Source: Bin34 sp963422415 | Lineage (GTDB): Bacteria > Chloroflexota > Anaerolineae > Caldilineales > Caldilineaceae | Assembly (NCBI GenBank): GCA_963422415.1 | Contig: OY729430.1 | Coordinates: 186,001 to 250,000 of the forward strand | Direction: 5' to 3' | Length of the DNA: 64,000 bases | Part shown: positions 62,265-64,000 of the stretch, piece after piece | How positions within the stretch are numbered: the first letter of the stretch is position 1 | How the letters are laid out: each line of letters begins with the position of its first letter | Made by a program: the position numbers and the translations under genes | The notes under the pieces: model-generated | Told to the model about the DNA's origin: nothing | What the model saw: the letters and a program-made list of their open reading frames with translations, nothing else | Database searches by the model: none

Positions 62265-63107
62265 TCAACCGCGGTCTATGCCCGCGGCCTGGAATGCACC
62301 ATTCAAGGTCTCATACGTCTGGGCCGCGGCCTGAATGGGATCATATCCCTTTCGCCTCTGCACCATGACACTGATCTCGGCCGAGATATAGCCGTCATAG
62401 CCATGTCTTTCCATGGCCTTGAGATAGGCAACATAGTCGAATTCGCCTTCCCCGGGAATGAGAAACTCGAAATCCGGCACCGTGCCCCTTTCGTCTTTCA
62501 CGTGCGTATGCACGGTGACGGAAGCCAAGGCAGAGACTGAGGTTTCGATGTCAATGCCCATCACATTGAAGTGGGAGATGTCGAAATTGACTTTCAAATG
62601 CGGCGTGTCAAAATGCTCCAGCAGGCGCAGGACCTTGGGCGGCGTGTCCAGCATGTTGCCGACATGAGGCTCAATGGCAATGACCACGCCCCTTGCAGCT
62701 GCATGATCCACCAGTTCCCCCAAGCGGTCGATGAGCAAGCCGCCCAGTTCGTCCCAGGCATCGGGACTGCCTCCCGCGGTGGTATCTATGCAAGGGGGCT
62801 GTCCGTTTTGGGCCCACTCCACCGCCAGATCCACCGTGCCCTTGAGACGACGCATGTGCTCCGCCGCCAAGTCTGGATCCGTGGCCACCAAGGGCTGGTG
62901 ACCCGCCAGGGCCGGCAGCTCCAGGTTGTGCATCTTGAGCAATTCCGGGATGTACCTGCGATAGCCGGCATCCAGATGGTCCAGGTCCAAGGTGTAGCCT
63001 GGAATCACGGTCAACTCGACACCGTCGTACCCCATGTCTGCCAAGCTGGAAATAATGGTGTCCGCGGGCACATTCGGCATGCCCCAAGAACTGAACCCAA
63101 GTTTCAT
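62265..63107 (-). CDS. Sugar phosphate isomerase/epimerase, xylose-isomerase-like TIM barrel 2
   Basis: A 280-residue protein with GGGAG before its ATG. The barrel shows MGYDGVELTVIPGY, AIEPHVGNML (Glu), LKVNFDISHFNVMG (Asp), VTVHTHVKDERG (His) and GYISAEISVM (Glu), the metal-site order of the AP-endonuclease-2 superfamily. It is unlike barrel 1 in sequence. It probably epimerises or isomerises a keto-sugar or keto-inositol. It follows the 2-hydroxyacid dehydrogenase gene. Confidence 0.87.
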   Translation of the reverse strand: MKLGFSSWGMPNVPADTIISSLADMGYDGVELTVIPGYTLDLDHLDAGYRRYIPELLKMHNLELPALAGHQPLVATDPDLAAEHMRRLKGTVDLAVEWAQNGQPPCIDTTAGGSPDAWDELGGLLIDRLGELVDHAAARGVVIAIEPHVGNMLDTPPKVLRLLEHFDTPHLKVNFDISHFNVMGIDIETSVSALASVTVHTHVKDERGTVPDFEFLIPGEGEFDYVAYLKAMERHGYDGYISAEISVMVQRRKGYDPIQAAAQTYETLNGAFQAAGIDRG

Positions 63108-63172
63108 GTTTCCACTCCCTGCGTCTGCATCTGGAACAGCCGTGCAATTGGCAAGCTGCGGTCCGACCTGAA

Positions 63173-64000
63173 TCAGTTGACCCGCGCCAGAGGCTCCTTG
63201 CCCCGGGCCACACGGTCTATATTGGCAAAGATGAATTCGCCGCGGCGGGCAAAGGAATCAAAGGTGACCCCTGCCGTGTGCGGCGTGAAAATGACATTGT
63301 CCAACTCCAGCAGGGGGTGATCTGCCGGCGGGGGTTCGTCCACCATGACATCCAAGGCGGCCGCCCGGATCTGGCCGTCCTTCAGCGCGGCCGCTAGAGC
63401 CGGTTCGTCTATGACTTCGCCGCGGCAAGTGTTTACGAGGAGGGCATTGGGCTTCATGCGACTCAGGGAATTCGCGTTGATCATCTGCCGCGTATCGTCA
63501 TTCAGGGGCACATGAATGGTGACGATGTCGGACTCGCCCAGCAACCGGTCCAGGGACACCCGTTCGACTTCCAGTTCCGCTTGTACGGCCTCTGGCGGCG
63601 GAAACGCGTCATAGAAAAGGATCCGCACCCCGAAGGGGGCCAGCAGTTGGGCAACCCGCTGTCCGATCTTGCCCAGCCCGACAATGCCCACCGTTTTGCC
63701 GTCAAGGGTAAAAGTGGTCTGCGCAGAGTCAATGCCCCGCCATTGCCTAGTCTTGACATAGCGGTCAAAATCGACGAAACGGCGCTGGTACGCCAGCATG
63801 AACATGAGGGCATGTTCGGCAACGTCCGGCGCGTTCGTGCCCCCGTTGTTGGCTACTGGGATCCCCAGACTGCGGCACAGGTCCACATTGATCCGGTCAA
63901 AACCGGCGCTGACCAATTGAATGAGTTTCAGGTCCTTGCCAACCCGGATGGCATCGTCCTCCAAGGCGCTGGGAAAGAGAATCAGGTACTCGTGCTCCGC
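63173..64000 (-). CDS. D-isomer-specific 2-hydroxyacid dehydrogenase (start outside window)
   Basis: Open to the right window edge, 275 residues visible. The reading frame runs in from AEHEYLILFPSALEDDA. It shows KLIQLVSAGFDRINVDLCRS, NNGGTNAPDVAEHALMFML, the NAD loop VGIVGLGKIGQRVAQLL, the catalytic Arg in NTCRGEVIDEPAL, Glu in DVMVDEPPPADHPLLEL and His in IFTPHTAGV. It reversibly reduces 2-oxoacids, for example glyoxylate, hydroxypyruvate or phosphohydroxypyruvate. It is the first visible gene of the long catabolic run. Confidence 0.92.
   Translation of the reverse strand, partial: AEHEYLILFPSALEDDAIRVGKDLKLIQLVSAGFDRINVDLCRSLGIPVANNGGTNAPDVAEHALMFMLAYQRRFVDFDRYVKTRQWRGIDSAQTTFTLDGKTVGIVGLGKIGQRVAQLLAPFGVRILFYDAFPPPEAVQAELEVERVSLDRLLGESDIVTIHVPLNDDTRQMINANSLSRMKPNALLVNTCRGEVIDEPALAAALKDGQIRAAALDVMVDEPPPADHPLLELDNVIFTPHTAGVTFDSFARRGEFIFANIDRVARGKEPLARVN

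Overview
The window reads as a chromosomal segment of a free-living or host-associated heterotrophic bacterium with moderately high GC, probably a Chloroflexota (Caldilineae/Anaerolineae-like) lineage. This is inference from gene content: carbohydrate ABC systems whose binding proteins are lipoproteins (two with twin-arginine signals), several PhyH-type dioxygenases, CcmH/TlpA/CcmF, and a DUF6391-like protein. No rRNA, convincing tRNA, CRISPR array, phage or insertion sequence was found. Genes sit in long same-strand runs, but several intergenic spacers are 0.3-0.9 kb.

Layout. 1-3.5 kb: glycosyltransferase fragment, TsaC (tRNA t6A), an 8-TM membrane protein, a nitrilase-family amidase and a MaoC hydratase. 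3.6-7.2 kb: carbohydrate ABC system A (two permeases, lipoprotein), closed by a strong hairpin. 7.3-11.5 kb: CopA-type copper ATPase and a membrane-anchored cytochrome c. 12.4-20.3 kb, minus strand: alpha-galactosidase, ABC system B, and a divergent GroEL-like chaperonin at the end of the operon. 20.6-24.8 kb, plus strand: an SDR-like protein lacking the catalytic Lys, then E1 alpha, E1 beta and E2 of a 2-oxoacid dehydrogenase. 25.2-32.2 kb, minus strand: an operon with three PhyH dioxygenases, ABC system C and an enolase-superfamily enzyme, led by an inverted repeat. 32.8-36.1 kb: cytochrome c maturation (CcmH, TlpA, CcmF). 36-45.9 kb: housekeeping genes (folC, glyA, thpR, proB, proA, racemase, recF, holA, DUF6391-like), then transketolase and gamma-glutamyltransferase. 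50.1-52.1 kb: a stand-alone HsdR-N-like nuclease, a methyltransferase and a possible tiny lipoprotein. 52.2-64 kb, minus strand: one long catabolic run with three Gfo/Idh/MocA oxidoreductases, an SDR, two xylose-isomerase-like barrels, a second E1/E1/E2 set, a frameshifted ThDP enzyme and a D-2-hydroxyacid dehydrogenase cut by the window end.

How it fits together. The accessory half looks built for importing glycosides or polyols and oxidising them. Three ABC importers have no ATPase here, so a shared ATPase elsewhere is likely. Alpha-galactosidase, dehydratase, dioxygenases, Gfo/Idh dehydrogenases and epimerases would process the imported compounds, and two dehydrogenase complexes without a local E3 would feed acyl-CoA to central metabolism. 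The most unusual item is the GroEL-like protein in the galactoside/ABC operon: it keeps most of the nucleotide-pocket residues but has Arg where GroEL has the catalytic Asp398. The PhyH/ABC/enolase operon and the twin SDR-E1-E1-E2 organisation are the other main leads.
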